From the NCBI GenBank assembly GCA_963556495.2, contig OY747705.1, positions 21,292,501 to 21,356,500 on the forward strand: 64,000 bases of DNA, written 5' to 3'. The position numbers and the translations under genes are program-made. The DNA is from Valencia hispanica. Taxonomy: Eukaryota; Chordata; Actinopteri; Cyprinodontiformes; Valenciidae. Position 1 is the stretch's first letter. Each line of letters starts with the position of its first letter. Of the stretch, positions 23,236-33,959 are shown in pieces. The notes under the pieces are model-generated. The model was not told where the DNA came from. It did not search any database and saw only the letters and a list, made by a program, of their open reading frames with translations.

Positions 23236-23392
23236 CAGAACTTAAAGCTGCTGTCCGGAGTATTTGAGACAGACAGAGATTTTTTGAATTCCACTCCCAA
23301 GGCCCCTCCCAAAACATCCCTCCCCCCGCTAGTGATAGGGTAATTTATGCAATCAAGTCAGACACATGATTGTTGGTTAATTCGCATAAGGA
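23236..23392. repeat. Unclassified repeat-like segment between LINE pieces
   Basis: Starts 'cttaaagctgctgtccggag', which reads like a dispersed fish repeat. No coding potential; includes a C-rich patch (23300-23335). Confidence 0.35.
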
Positions 23393-23870
23393 TAATAATA
23401 TTGCCTTTAGACGGTTTTATGAACAACATTATGCATCTCACTGCTTTCCCAAACCTGAAATTATGGAGCAATTCCTACTTACCCACACTAGTGCAAAAGG
23501 ACATATAATTAGACGCAGACTTATCTCAAACTGATTAATGCTAAAGGCTCCTTGAAAAATTGGAAAGGTCCAGGTTCCGGCAGCCTATGTACAGTAATGA
23601 GTTTTATGACATATTTTGTGGTTTAATAACTCCATATCTTTATAAAATGTTTAAAAGGGCCATAGATGAGGGCTGGCTTCCACAGACTCTGAATGAAGCC
23701 ACTGTGACCCTCATTCCAAAGAAAGGGAAATATGTAGAACAGGTGAGCTCCTATAGACCAATCTCCTTATTAAACTCAGATCAGAAGATACTGGCTATGT
23801 TCATAACCAATAGACTAAGCTCCCATATAGGTACATTGATCCACTCAGATCAAGACACACATTTCATAAC
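23393..23870 (+). mobile_element. L1-type LINE reverse-transcriptase fragment
   Basis: An open frame reads NEFYDIFCGLITPYLYKMFK, then LPQTLNEATVTLIPKKGK and SSYRPISLLNSDQKILAMFI. This is the start of the L1 RT domain (xxFYKxFxxxLxPxL, ITLIPKKGKDxxxxxSYRPISLLNxDxKIL). It stops before the catalytic motifs. Confidence 0.85.
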
Positions 23871-24123
23871 CTGTGGCTGGCGATGTCTATGTACGTTTGT
23901 AAGTGTATGCTCTTTTTTCCATTTTCAGATGATGGATTGAACAGTACACTATGAGCTGTTCAAAGCGTGACCAATGCACACCACAAAGTCAAATGTTCAC
24001 ATTTTTTGTGTGAAAAAAGCTAAAAACAATGTATTCCTTTCCTATCTTCTCCCAACTATTTTTTGAGTTAGGCTGTCAAATAAAATCAGTTTTAAGCCCT
24101 TTAAAACTTGTAGTTGTAACGTA

Positions 24124-24227
24124 CCAGTTTGTTGAACTGGCACTGTATTTGACATGATGCATGCCAAATACAGTGCCAGTTTGTTGAACTGGCACTGTAT
24201 TTGGGATGATGCCTGCCAAATACAGTA
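24124..24227. repeat. Two tandem 52-bp units, each an inverted repeat
   Basis: Unit 1 (24124-24175) and unit 2 (24176-24227) both begin ccagtttgttgaactggcac. In unit 1 a perfect 17-bp stem (24135-24151 with 24165-24181) encloses a 13-nt loop. Unit 2 repeats it with an imperfect, shorter right arm. Confidence 0.9.
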
Positions 24228-24779
24228 TCTCCCCTGTGGAGTTCATATCAGAAAAACTTAACGTCTCATTTTTGCCTTTGAACTGCAGATGTTGAGCTGT
24301 AAGTGCTTGCCTTAGTTTAATTCAAAGTGGAATTAGACTATCTTGTTCATCTGTCAGTGCAACATGGCATCAATACTTTGATTTTGTTTTTGTTATTTTG
24401 GTTTCCATTAAAGGAGATACATTCTAGATCGACTTAAATGTTGGGTTTGTGTTAAAATGATCACAAAGAATCAAGTTCTGTTTTCTGAACTCGATCTAAA
24501 AAATAAATCTTAGTTTCAATGTGAATATAAAATAAAGAATGACTGTAAATGCACACAAGAACACATAAAAGACTTACTGTAATTGGACTATAACTTGCAT
24601 TACATTTTTATATATATTCAGCGCAGACCCTTTTGTAAATGCAAAAAAGGAAAGAAAAAAAAAAACATTGATGAGCAGCAACTTCACAAGAACAATAACT
24701 AGGACAGCGAATCCATCCAGACTCGTTTCAGCATCACTTGTAGCTTCAATCGTGGCCACAGCGCAACCGTAAACTTCCC

Positions 24780-25073
24780 AGATCGGTTTCCACGGCGTGG
24801 GGACACAACGTGATTGGCTGGCCTCACACAAGGAGGCTGAGTGCGCAGCAGCAGCAGCACAACTCCCCGTAGCTGCGCTCGAGTCTGAAGAGTTACAGGC
24901 GCAACTCTCTTCGGGGCTGTCACGCTACACCCATAACATTGTGAAAAAAGTCAAGAGTGCGCTACTTTATCTGACCCTGTGTGCGTGTGTGTGTGCGTGT
25001 GTTTGTGTGCGGAACTATAGCAGACGCCTTGAAACTTTCCAATTCATCCTCCAGGTGCCATACTCTGGTTCAG
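24780..25073 (+). promoter_or_regulatory. Probable promoter and non-coding first exon of the first NFIL3-like gene
   Basis: The local rise in GC and CpG contrasts with the AT-rich flanks. An inverted CCAAT box (gattggctgg) lies at 24810-24819. A good donor, GGTTCAG followed by GTCAGTG, sits at 25073/25074 and would pair with the acceptor CTTCCTTCAG at 25670, giving a 597-bp 5'UTR intron. The transcription start site was not determined. Confidence 0.5.
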
Positions 25074-25683
25074 GTCAGTGTTTCTGAAACTTGTCCGATC
25101 GTCAGGCTCAGATGTGTTTGTTTGACTCGGCTGCATAGCCTACAGTTAACTGATGCTGACTTTGACTGGACGTTTAAATACGACCATAATAATATATTTG
25201 TATTATAATTGCCTATTTGTTGTCTTTTACTGAAAGTAAATTGGAGGGAGTTGTCAGATTATTTCGTCTCATGGTGCATTCACTGTCCTACTTGTTGAAA
25301 AAGAAAATACAGCTGGGTAGTTTAATATCTAGAGTAAAGGTCTGACAGAACAGTTGGATGCAGATACAATTAAAAAAAAGTTGTATGAGTTTGACGATAT
25401 ATGTATCGTGTAGTCACACATTTTTAATAAATAATTATGGCTTTAAAATTACTGAATATTCTTACGAGGTATAAACTAAATCTAATCGAGGTGCAGCTAA
25501 TTTGATCTAACTAATACTTATTTCGTGTTTTTAATCTCTCTGTGCCTTAATTCTAATTTTAGATGGTAATTACAATGAGCATGTTCTTCAAAAAATAAAC
25601 AATGAATCATTTATTTCCTAACAGAAAGTGCAGTCGTTTAAAATCTCTTTGCCAAACTATCTTCCTTCAGGTCCATCAGAGAC

Positions 25684-26709
25684 ATGTCCAACACGAAGAG
25701 CCCTAAAGCGTCTGAGTCTGCGGCCCCCTGCCAAACATCCTCCTCCTCGGTGGAGGGCAGCAGATTCCTGGAACCCGGCCCGGACCCAGGGCTAGTCCCC
25801 GTGACTCGGCCCTCACTGCTGCAACGACGCCTGCTACGTTTACGAGCATGCAGAAGCCACCTGAGTCCCGTTAGACGCCGCAAGAGGGTGATGATTCCCG
25901 CCGATAAGAAGGACGCCACCTACTGGGATAAGAGGCGCAAGAACAACGAAGCGGCCAAGCGGTCCCGGGAGAAGCGAAGGATCAACGACCTGCTCATGGA
26001 GGGCCAGCTGCTGGCTCTGAGTGAGGAGAACCTCCAGCTGCGGGCTCAGGTGCTCAACCTGCAGTACCACAGCAACCTGAGTTTGGAACAAGGCAAAGTT
26101 GTTTCTGCCTGTGCAGCATCCCCTGCATCCGTCCTGGCTTCCACGCTGTCTATGTCCCCCCACACACCTGCTTTCCTACGGGCGGGACTCTGGCGCTCCG
26201 GGGGGAGCAGCTCACCTGGCGTTTCTGGTGTCAGGCAACAAGAAAAAGCGATGGGCCCCTTCGAGAGCAGGATTTCTTGTTTTAGCTCAGATTTTAACCC
26301 TCTAAGTCATCATTACTTTGTCACGCAAGGCCCCGTCCCTCTATCAGGGCCCCGAGTCCTCTCCCAAGGAGCTGCAGGGGTCTGCAGGCCCGCAGAGGGG
26401 GACATCGACCAGCGGCAGGTCTCCTCCAGCGATGACATTTCCATATCTACCAGCCTACCTCCCCAGCCTCTCTCCGCCCTGGCAACGCTTCTGCCCCCCT
26501 GTGACCCCCTCCACCATGCCCCCACCATCTCTTATGCGCATCAGAATTGGGTAGTGCCCCATCTGAACCACCAGGCAATGTGGCGCCCCTCATACGTGCA
26601 GAGACCCACCGGTCGGCCCGTCCACATGGAAGGGAGGCATGGCCAGGCGGTCGGCGTGGAGGAATACCTCCAGAGGGGATACCTGAGCCGGCTAAACACG
26701 GAGCGTTAA
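25684..26709 (+). CDS. nfil3-like: NFIL3/E4BP4-like bZIP transcription factor (341 aa)
   Basis: A nuclear bZIP repressor of the NFIL3 family, expected to bind D-box DNA (TTAYGTAA) as a dimer. The CDS is one uninterrupted exon, the usual NFIL3 architecture. The ATG lies 13 bases after a splice acceptor (AG at 25669-25670). An Arg-rich stretch (residues 48-68) precedes [11 protein letters not shown]. The basic region is [17 protein letters not shown] (83-99), followed by heptad leucines at 103, 110, 117 and 124. The basic region is identical to the second gene's, but the zipper ([20 protein letters not shown]) and the Ser/Pro-rich C-terminal part are divergent. A polyadenylation signal follows at 26915. 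In fish several NFIL3 paralogues exist; which one this is cannot be decided here. No frame damage was seen. Confidence 0.95.
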   Translation: MSNTKSPKASESAAPCQTSSSSVEGSRFLEPGPDPGLVPVTRPSLLQRRLLRLRACRSHLSPVRRRKRVMIPADKKDATYWDKRRKNNEAAKRSREKRRINDLLMEGQLLALSEENLQLRAQVLNLQYHSNLSLEQGKVVSACAASPASVLASTLSMSPHTPAFLRAGLWRSGGSSSPGVSGVRQQEKAMGPFESRISCFSSDFNPLSHHYFVTQGPVPLSGPRVLSQGAAGVCRPAEGDIDQRQVSSSDDISISTSLPPQPLSALATLLPPCDPLHHAPTISYAHQNWVVPHLNHQAMWRPSYVQRPTGRPVHMEGRHGQAVGVEEYLQRGYLSRLNTER

Positions 26710-26914
26710 GGATGGAAATCTGCAGCTTAACTTTACAAAACGGATATTTGCATAGAAAAACGAACAAATCCACCCAAACAATGAAAAAAAAAGTCATAGC
26801 CGGCACGAATATTTTCCAACGTCCCGTGCACAAGTCATGCAGAGAGGGTAACTGTTTTGGTGGACATTGAAAGATTTAGTTTATGCATGTTTCTTATATA
26901 GCCCAACGTGTTGA

Positions 26915-26920
26915 AATAAA
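26915..26920 (+). terminator. Polyadenylation signal AATAAA of first NFIL3-like gene
   Basis: Canonical AATAAA 206 bp after the stop codon, in a short 3'UTR. Confidence 0.6.
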
Positions 26921-26929
26921 CATCTCAGC

Positions 26930-28255
26930 TGCAACTGACCTTCTGAGATTACTTGAGTTTCCGTTATACGCTAGGTTCCTGTTCTGGTGCTAATCAATTT
27001 TATACAACCGGACTGAGGGATATAATTTGATGATTTATAATATTAATTAAATTAAGCATGAAACATTCAGATGTTCTTTGGTTGAATAAAAAAAGTACTC
27101 AGTTCATTTGCTTGCAGACGGATAATTTATTCATTTATTTTTGCTCTTTTACCTGTGGTGAGGAAAGAAGAAAAAACTTTGCCTAACTGTGCAAGCGAAA
27201 CTGGATGCTTGTTTACTTGGTCTTCCCCTTTATCCCCACTACGTGTTTCCCCAGCACGCTTTGATTCAATGGAAAACCAAACGTTCAACCGTTCAGGCCA
27301 TCAGTTTTAACGAGAAAACATTCCGCTCCTGTGCAAGATCCGTGGTGATAACTTTCCCTATATAAGCTGGGAAATGCAATAAAACTAAGAAAAACGGAGG
27401 AATTGTAGTAATTAGTAAGAAAAAAAATGCTAAAAGTTTTATTTTAAAAATTAAGAAATTTCATTTTTTCTCAATTTTAATATGACCCTGTTGAACTTTA
27501 TTATGAACATAAATCTAATAAGAAATACGGTTCCTACCTTCTTACTTAAGTCAGAATTGTGTGTCATAAAAAGTTTCAGGTTTGGGTCCCTATGGGATTC
27601 TGTTTAGTATCCTTTTCTGGTTGCTCTTTTGAGACATTCCATCTGTCTTCTCAAAAGACTGCTTGTTATTAAGGAGTACGAAGTATTTTTTTATTAGTTT
27701 ATACTATAGGCTACAATGGTAATAAAAGACATGCCCAAAGTTATTTATTGTCAATAATTATCGATCACTTTCTGCAGAACCCAACTTTGCTATGAAACAG
27801 TGACGCATATTCCAACAGAGGGCGCTATAACATAAAAAATGACAGTCTCTCGCTGTTCTGTGACTATCTGCTTCTTCTGGAAGATTTGGACAGCTAAAAC
27901 TCTTCAGTTTGGAATGTTGTAGTTTTTGCCTTTTCAGAGTTACTGAAGTTAAAAGATAAATGAATAAGACTAATTTGAGTCCCGAATTTCCCAAACTCAT
28001 TGCAACAGCTTCATCCATTTGAAATTAGAAACATATTATTTTACAACGTTTTTTTCCACATATCTACATAAAAGCCAGAGAGATGTGGTATAGGGTCTAC
28101 TTTAATTTGTAACAGGGTTAAAACATATTGGGTTTTTTTATGTTTTATTCAAGTATTTAAAATATTTGACTATCCTAGTAATTAAATAGATTTGTTATTA
28201 ATGTTATTTCTTATTCAAGTTATTTTCTAATTCTTTTCACTCTGCACAGCCTATA
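26930..28255. other. Intergenic stretch without recognised gene
   Basis: No coding domain. It contains a CArG/TATA-like site, CCTATATAAG (27357-27366), without an evident following exon. Confidence 0.4.
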
Positions 28256-28256
28256 T

Positions 28257-28478
28257 CAGTGGTGTCCAAAGTCAGTCCTCAAGGGGTGAAATTCTGCATG
28301 TTTCGGTTCTTTCTCTACACACTTGAATCAAATAATGGTTAATCAGAAGTCCTCTTCAGAACTTTATGATATGCTGAGGAGGTAGTTGGACTATTTGAAT
28401 CAGCTATGTTGGGAGCAAAGACTAATCCAAAACTGGCAGGACACCAAGTCTTGAGGACCGGAACTGGACGAGGCGAGG
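28257..28478. mobile_element. hAT-type MITE relic
   Basis: Begins cagtggtgtccaaagtcagt...cctcaagg and ends with the inverse 'tcttgaggaccggaactgga', the terminal pattern of common fish hAT miniature elements. No coding content; target duplication not resolved. Confidence 0.55.
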
Positions 28479-28479
28479 A

Positions 28480-31240
28480 TGAAACATTCCGCAGATCATT
28501 GTATTTTCATGTCCACAAAAGTGTTACGTTATCCTAACTCTGAAATAGCAACAACAAAGAATCATCTCCATGTCCAACGACTCTTTTCACTGTTGGTAAG
28601 CTGAGTTTTATCTAAAACATGCAACACTGTCCACACATAGGTATAAGGATAGAATAAAAGACTCCAGTCACTGCAAGTGTTATGACTCTACCTTTAACTG
28701 GGGGTTGTCTTCTTGTCACAGCTGAGCCTCTAAAGTAAGCAGAGTGTGCTGCGAAAAGCAGAAACAAACTTGCAAACTGTACTGTGACCTTTGACATCAG
28801 CGCTGATAACTCCCAACTACTTCTGTATTTTCAGTGAATCTGAGGTTAACAAGATTTATTCAAAACTACTGCAGAAAAAAATACTGCTCAAGTTTGCTCT
28901 CCTCCTCAATGTGCTTCAGTAAGTCAGACCTGTGGTTTGTTCCAACTCTAAAACATAAAAAGAAAGAAGAAGCAGGTCAGAATCTGAACTGTAAAGTCGT
29001 CATACAGAACTTACAAGTTAATATGAATCTAGCTTTAGTTTACACAGCAATTATATAAAGACTGTGTGCTCATCTGAAAAATAAAAGAAACATGTAATAT
29101 TGAAATCATGTTTTATCGCGCAATACACAGAATGTGTCTGAAATCGACAGCAGCGTTGTAGAGGGAAGACCCCGGTGTTGGCAAGCCACTGATACCACAA
29201 CACGGTTATGATCAAGGGGGGAGTCAGTCACTTTTCATGAGACAACAGAGGTGGACAGTCAGACTTAAATACAGGAAAACAACACAAAGGCTGAGAGAAA
29301 GCAAAGAAAGAGGTGAGAAGCAAGCTGCTACAATATCCCCTCAGGCTCATGTGAGCACTATCACCTGATACAGCCTCAGAGCAGAGTTAGGGCTCTTCAT
29401 TTTTATGCTTAATAAGACCACAATCAACTCTGCTACAGGTTCACCAGCATCTTGGCTTCCCCGGAGTTTGGAGTTTGAAGGTAAGGCCGATGTTCTGCTC
29501 TCGTAAAACAAAGATTTGGGGAAGTAAACGGTTAGTGTCAATCAGATGTTTTTATGGATTTATGAACATTATCTTGTGTTGATTGCAGCTCCCATGTATT
29601 GACGGAAGGTGAGAAAACCAAGTCAGCTCAGCAAAGTAAAAAATCATGTGCCGTCAAAAGTGGTTTTAAGTGGGAGAGTCAGTTATAAAATTGTGTCATC
29701 AAAATCAAAAGGATTTTCTCATGATAATGTATTATATAAAAGTGATTCTTAATTATTTAAGTGTTTTAAGAAGAGGAAGTAGCTCTCCGCTTGCAAGAGC
29801 AAAAAAGATTACGCATAAGCAACGTGTTTCTATTTATTTTAAGTAAACAACAGTAAAACAGAAACTTTTATACAGTTCAGAATTATTTAACCTGTTATTA
29901 ATAACCTTTTCAATAAGTGGATAGAAGTATTAAATAATTTTTTATGAACTTTTTATGATACATTGAGTGACAACCATTTAAATTGGAAAAAAAAACATAA
30001 TCGCGGCATATCAAGCTTTTTTTATGTTGTTTCATATAGTGATAAGAAGTTAAAAAATCTTAATGTAGTCATTTTATTTACTATGCAGTAGTTCATGAAT
30101 AAATAGTGCATCAAGGAGTTAACGCACGACTGCTAATAGTGCAATAATTCCTGCATTACTGTAATTAATAGTGCATTAGTTCCTTGATTAATTAACTCAG
30201 TCATTTGTTATAAATGTAACAGTGTTTGTGGCATATTACACATGTACTGATTCCAAATCACCAAATTATGTTTGTGCAGCAGTTTTTAAGTGCACTTCCT
30301 ACTGCAGTCTAAAAGATCAGCTCTGGAATGATGTCAGACAAAAAAAGAAAAGACAAAGGTTAGCATGAAAAATCAGTGGCTCAAATAAGTTGGTATTTAC
30401 AGTATTACAATAAGCAGGAAGCTGCAACATTGACATGTTACAATTATTCTTTTGCGCTTGAGCAGCACATCCGTTATGTTAGTAAGAACCTACAGATGAG
30501 CTTATCTCAATGTGACGACATTACAGATAAAAAAAAACAACTTTTCAAACTAGAAACCTCAACTCATGCAGTTTGTCAGTGATTCATGAAGTACTTTTAG
30601 TGATTCTCACATGTGTGGTCTTAATTTCCTATCTATTCTACAACAATGAACCCGAATTAAACAAATGTAAAACCTACTCTCAGTATACCTGATTTGTAAG
30701 CAAGAGTGTTTTATGTGTTTATATATAAAGAAAGTTTTCACAACAACTTAAGTTTTCTTTATTTTGGAATGTTTCAGAATATTTTTTGAATTTTATTCAG
30801 GTTTTTTTAGTTTATGAACACATCAAAGTAAAAACAGGTTTTTGCAGAAGTTTTTTACTGATGAAAAAAAAATTCATGTATTCAAAACTTTTATTTGGAT
30901 CTGCTTCAAAATGTGCTGTTATGTCAACTTCAAACCTTTTTTTGAAACAATTAAAAAAATCGGATCAAGCTTTTGTTTTGTTTTTCTATGTGTCCTGTCG
31001 CTGTGATCAAATATTCCACATAGAGAATCTGGTTGACTACATGTACAGGGGTAGCTTTGCTCTACAAAAAGGATATCTGGAGATAGCATCCTAACTGTTT
31101 GTCATTAAAATTAGGGCTGCATCTGACATCAAAGTAGATAGGTTGCACTAATAAAATATAAATCTGTGTTTGTATGACCTTTAACTTTTTGAATAATTTT
31201 ATGTGTTCCTGAGTGTGAATGCGTGCGAGTGCGCTCACGT
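28480..31240. other. Intergenic stretch without recognised gene
   Basis: AT-rich; no supported exon, RNA gene or repeat terminus. Confidence 0.4.
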
Positions 31241-31246
31241 GTGTGG

Positions 31247-31272
31247 GTGTGTGTGTGTGTGTGTGTGTGTGT
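31247..31272. repeat. (GT)n microsatellite
   Basis: About 13 GT dinucleotides in a wider GT/GC-rich patch (31210-31272). Confidence 0.95.
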
Positions 31273-31374
31273 AGAGAAGGTATTTGCGAAAATTTGTCAT
31301 CTGGAATTGCAAACATATTACAGTGATGAAAAGGAGTAACTTTGTAGCAGTAAACACCCAAGAGCATCAAGGGG

Positions 31375-31675
31375 CAGGTATCCTCAGCCCCCAGAGGCCG
31401 CAGTAGCCACAGGCAGGCAAACACCTTGCACTCCTACAGAGTAGCCATACACACAACATGAAGGGAGGTCAGGAGTGAAGAACTGGAACAGCAGCCCCCA
31501 GGCAAGGGAGGCACAGGGAGAGGTCCAAGGTACCGAACCCTCTTACCCAACTTTGCTACTTTCCCCCCCAAGAGAAAACTAAACCCACCCTACAGATATT
31601 GGCAATCAACAGCAACCTGGAATGAGAAAGATGTAGGAGCAGGAGAGCACCGTGCCATCACGCTTTTTTTAACAG
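31375..31675. repeat. GC-rich repeat fragment, similar in style to the 59.6-61.65 kb block
   Basis: Purine/C-rich text with AGGCA/CCCCAGG motifs ('agcagcccccaggcaaggga', 'gagcaccgtgccatcacg') stands out from AT-rich flanks. No ORF. Class unknown. Confidence 0.4.
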
Positions 31676-31679
31676 GGTT

Positions 31680-32845
31680 GTGCCATTCTTCTCAACCATT
31701 TTGCTTCAGCATCAATGCTGCACAGCCAATTTCGGGTCTCTAGAACCTGATCACTGGGTTAAGAACCTGACTTGGCCTAAACATGAAAAGAAAACGGCAC
31801 CTAATAAACCACTTCGAAAGAAAAGCAGTCTTGATCCAAATGTTATAACTAATTACATGACCGAGTCAAATCTAGCAGTTCTTTATAAAGTAATTGAAAC
31901 AGTAGCTTGTAGTATATAAGAAATATATCAACTTTGTATTCTTTGCAGATGACTAAGGTAAACGTGATTGTAGTAATTTAGTTATACGAGTTTGTCAGAA
32001 TTAGGGGGAAGCTGTTTTTTGTCTTTGTGTTCTGATGAAACGGAATGCACTCCATGTATATCTGTGATGGACCCTATCTCTAAATGTTTTTAAAAGTAGA
32101 TTTAAAACTCTTCTTTTAATTTAAGCCTGTATTAATAAACTTTGACTTGACTTTATCAGAACCTTCCTAAATAAAGTTTAGGAGGGAAGGGAAGCTTCCT
32201 GCCAATAGAAAAAAATATACTTGTCTCAAACTCTGTTTTCACAGTAGACATAATCAAAATGCTCACCATGTGGTTTGCTTTGCACACACTGTACGTGTTG
32301 TTACAAAACAGGCCAAACTTCATCATATTTGATCAGCTAATTTCCTTTTTTTTTGGTAAGTGTGTCATTCAGTAATTTTTTCTGAAATTGTCTGCCTTGT
32401 GCTTTATGTGCAGAATTTGGTGTGTATGGCTAGTTTAGCAAATAAGCAAAATTGGTGGGGCGTTGTATTTATTTCTGTTGCTCTACAGGGTCTCTATTTG
32501 GATCTTTTTATAGTGACTGGGATTTTATAAGGCCCGTCATGTCTGGTTATTAACTCTGGCAGTGCAGGTGCATGTTGGAAACTTTACATGGTTAATACCA
32601 AGAAATCTGCAGTTTTTTAGTTCTCCAAAATCAAATTCAGGATGTTCAAAATCATCCTGTAATAAGAACAACTAACTGACTAATTAGTTATTACATTGTA
32701 TACTGTACATGTACACTATGCATTATGTGCAATATTATGTACATTACATTATTATTGACTGTAACTTAAGCAATGGGGGATTTATAAATATACATGGGTT
32801 TCTTTTAGAATTGAATTGAAACTAATTTAGAATTAGATTGTCTTT
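31680..32845. other. Intergenic stretch without recognised gene
   Basis: A 79-codon ORF at 31680 has no recognised motif. Nothing else supported. Confidence 0.4.
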
Positions 32846-32850
32846 AATTG

Positions 32851-33196
32851 GGTTGTATGGTTGTGCCACTGGTAGCACTGTTGCCTTGAAGCAAGAACGT
32901 CCTAGGTTCAAATGCCAGCCTAAGGTCTTTCTTCATAGAGTTAGCATGTTCTTCCCTTGAATGAGAGGGTTCTCTCCGTACCCTCTGACTTCCTCCCCTG
33001 GTTAATTGGTCAATCTAAATTGTCCTTTGGTGTGAGTGGGTGCGTGCATGGTTGTTTGTACTGTGTCGTTATGTTGTCCTGTGATGGACTGATAGCCTTT
33101 TCAGGGTGTGACCCGGCTCTCACCCAATAACCTCTGAAGATAGGCATCTGCCCCCGTGACCCTGCTAGGATAAGAGAGTATAGAAGATTAATGGAT
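32851..33196 (+). mobile_element. tRNA-derived SINE-like repeat
   Basis: tRNA-like head with a B-box-like ggttcaaatgcc at 32905-32916, then a body resembling a very common fish repeat ('agttagcatgttcttccct', 'ggttaattggtcaatctaaa', 'tcctgtgatggactgatag') and the tail 'aagattaatggatg'. A second copy lies inverted at 39812-40105. Confidence 0.75.
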
Positions 33197-33329
33197 GTCT
33201 TTCATATGTATCAGTCTGCAATGATATAATTAACCTTGGGCTTAAAGAACAAAATAAAGTTAGTATAAGGATCTCAAGTGTGTATTAATATACTTCATGG
33301 GCTCATATCAAATTAAAATCAAGTCAACG

Positions 33330-33955
33330 TTTATTTATAAAGCCAAACTTTATTTATAAAGCGCTTTGTATACAAAATAGCATCTCAAAGTGCTTTACAG
33401 ATTTTGTAGAAGCTGTAAAACTGATATACTCTTTTTAGGAAGACCAGAAAGCAGGGCATTACAGTAATCAATTCTACTGGAGATAAAAGCATGCATCAGT
33501 GTCTCCGTGTTGGCCCGAGAAAGGATGTGGCGGACTCTGGCGATGTTCTTTAGTTGATAAAAACCTATTTTAGTAATGTTTTTAATGTGAGGGATAAAAG
33601 TCAACTCAGAGTCAAAAATCACACCCAGGTTCTTCCCTTGTAAATAAGGGTTAAGAGACAGTGGTTGTAGTTTTGGTAAAAGTTTCTCTCTCTGAGCCTC
33701 AGGACAAATGACTAAAACTTCATCTTTGTCCTGGTTGAGCTGGAGAAAGTTTTCTCCCATCCAGGATTTGATGTCTATAATGCAGTTAAAATGTGCATCT
33801 ATCGGCCGTGTGTCATCAGGAGACATGGAGATATATAACTGTGTATCATCAGCATAACTGTGAAAGTTAACTCCATGTCTTCTGATGATGCTGCCAAGAG
33901 GGAGCATATACAGATTAAAAAGCACTGGGCCTAAATTGAACCCTGGGGCACACAT
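33330..33955 (-). mobile_element. L2-like LINE fragment with YADD reverse-transcriptase core
   Basis: A 186-codon open frame includes [38 protein letters not shown] and [20 protein letters not shown], then [11 protein letters not shown]: the L2/CR1-type RT palm and thumb. The usual G-V-P-Q-G-S block before it is degraded, and the frame ends soon after LLQNL, where the copy jumps to its AT-rich 3' tail. 5'-truncated and internally deleted. Confidence 0.85.
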
Positions 33956-33959
33956 CCAT

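Noticed and set aside
25638..26833. Antisense and alternate-frame ORFs over the first NFIL3-like CDS
   Set aside because: Shadows of a GC-rich coding exon; none has a recognisable domain.
27357..27366. CCTATATAAG as a TATA or CArG promoter element
   Set aside because: No exon, CpG patch or ORF follows; expected by chance in AT-rich sequence.
32905..32916. B-box-like sequence as a functional tRNA gene
   Set aside because: No cloverleaf can be drawn and the sequence continues into a SINE body; a second copy exists at 39812-40105.
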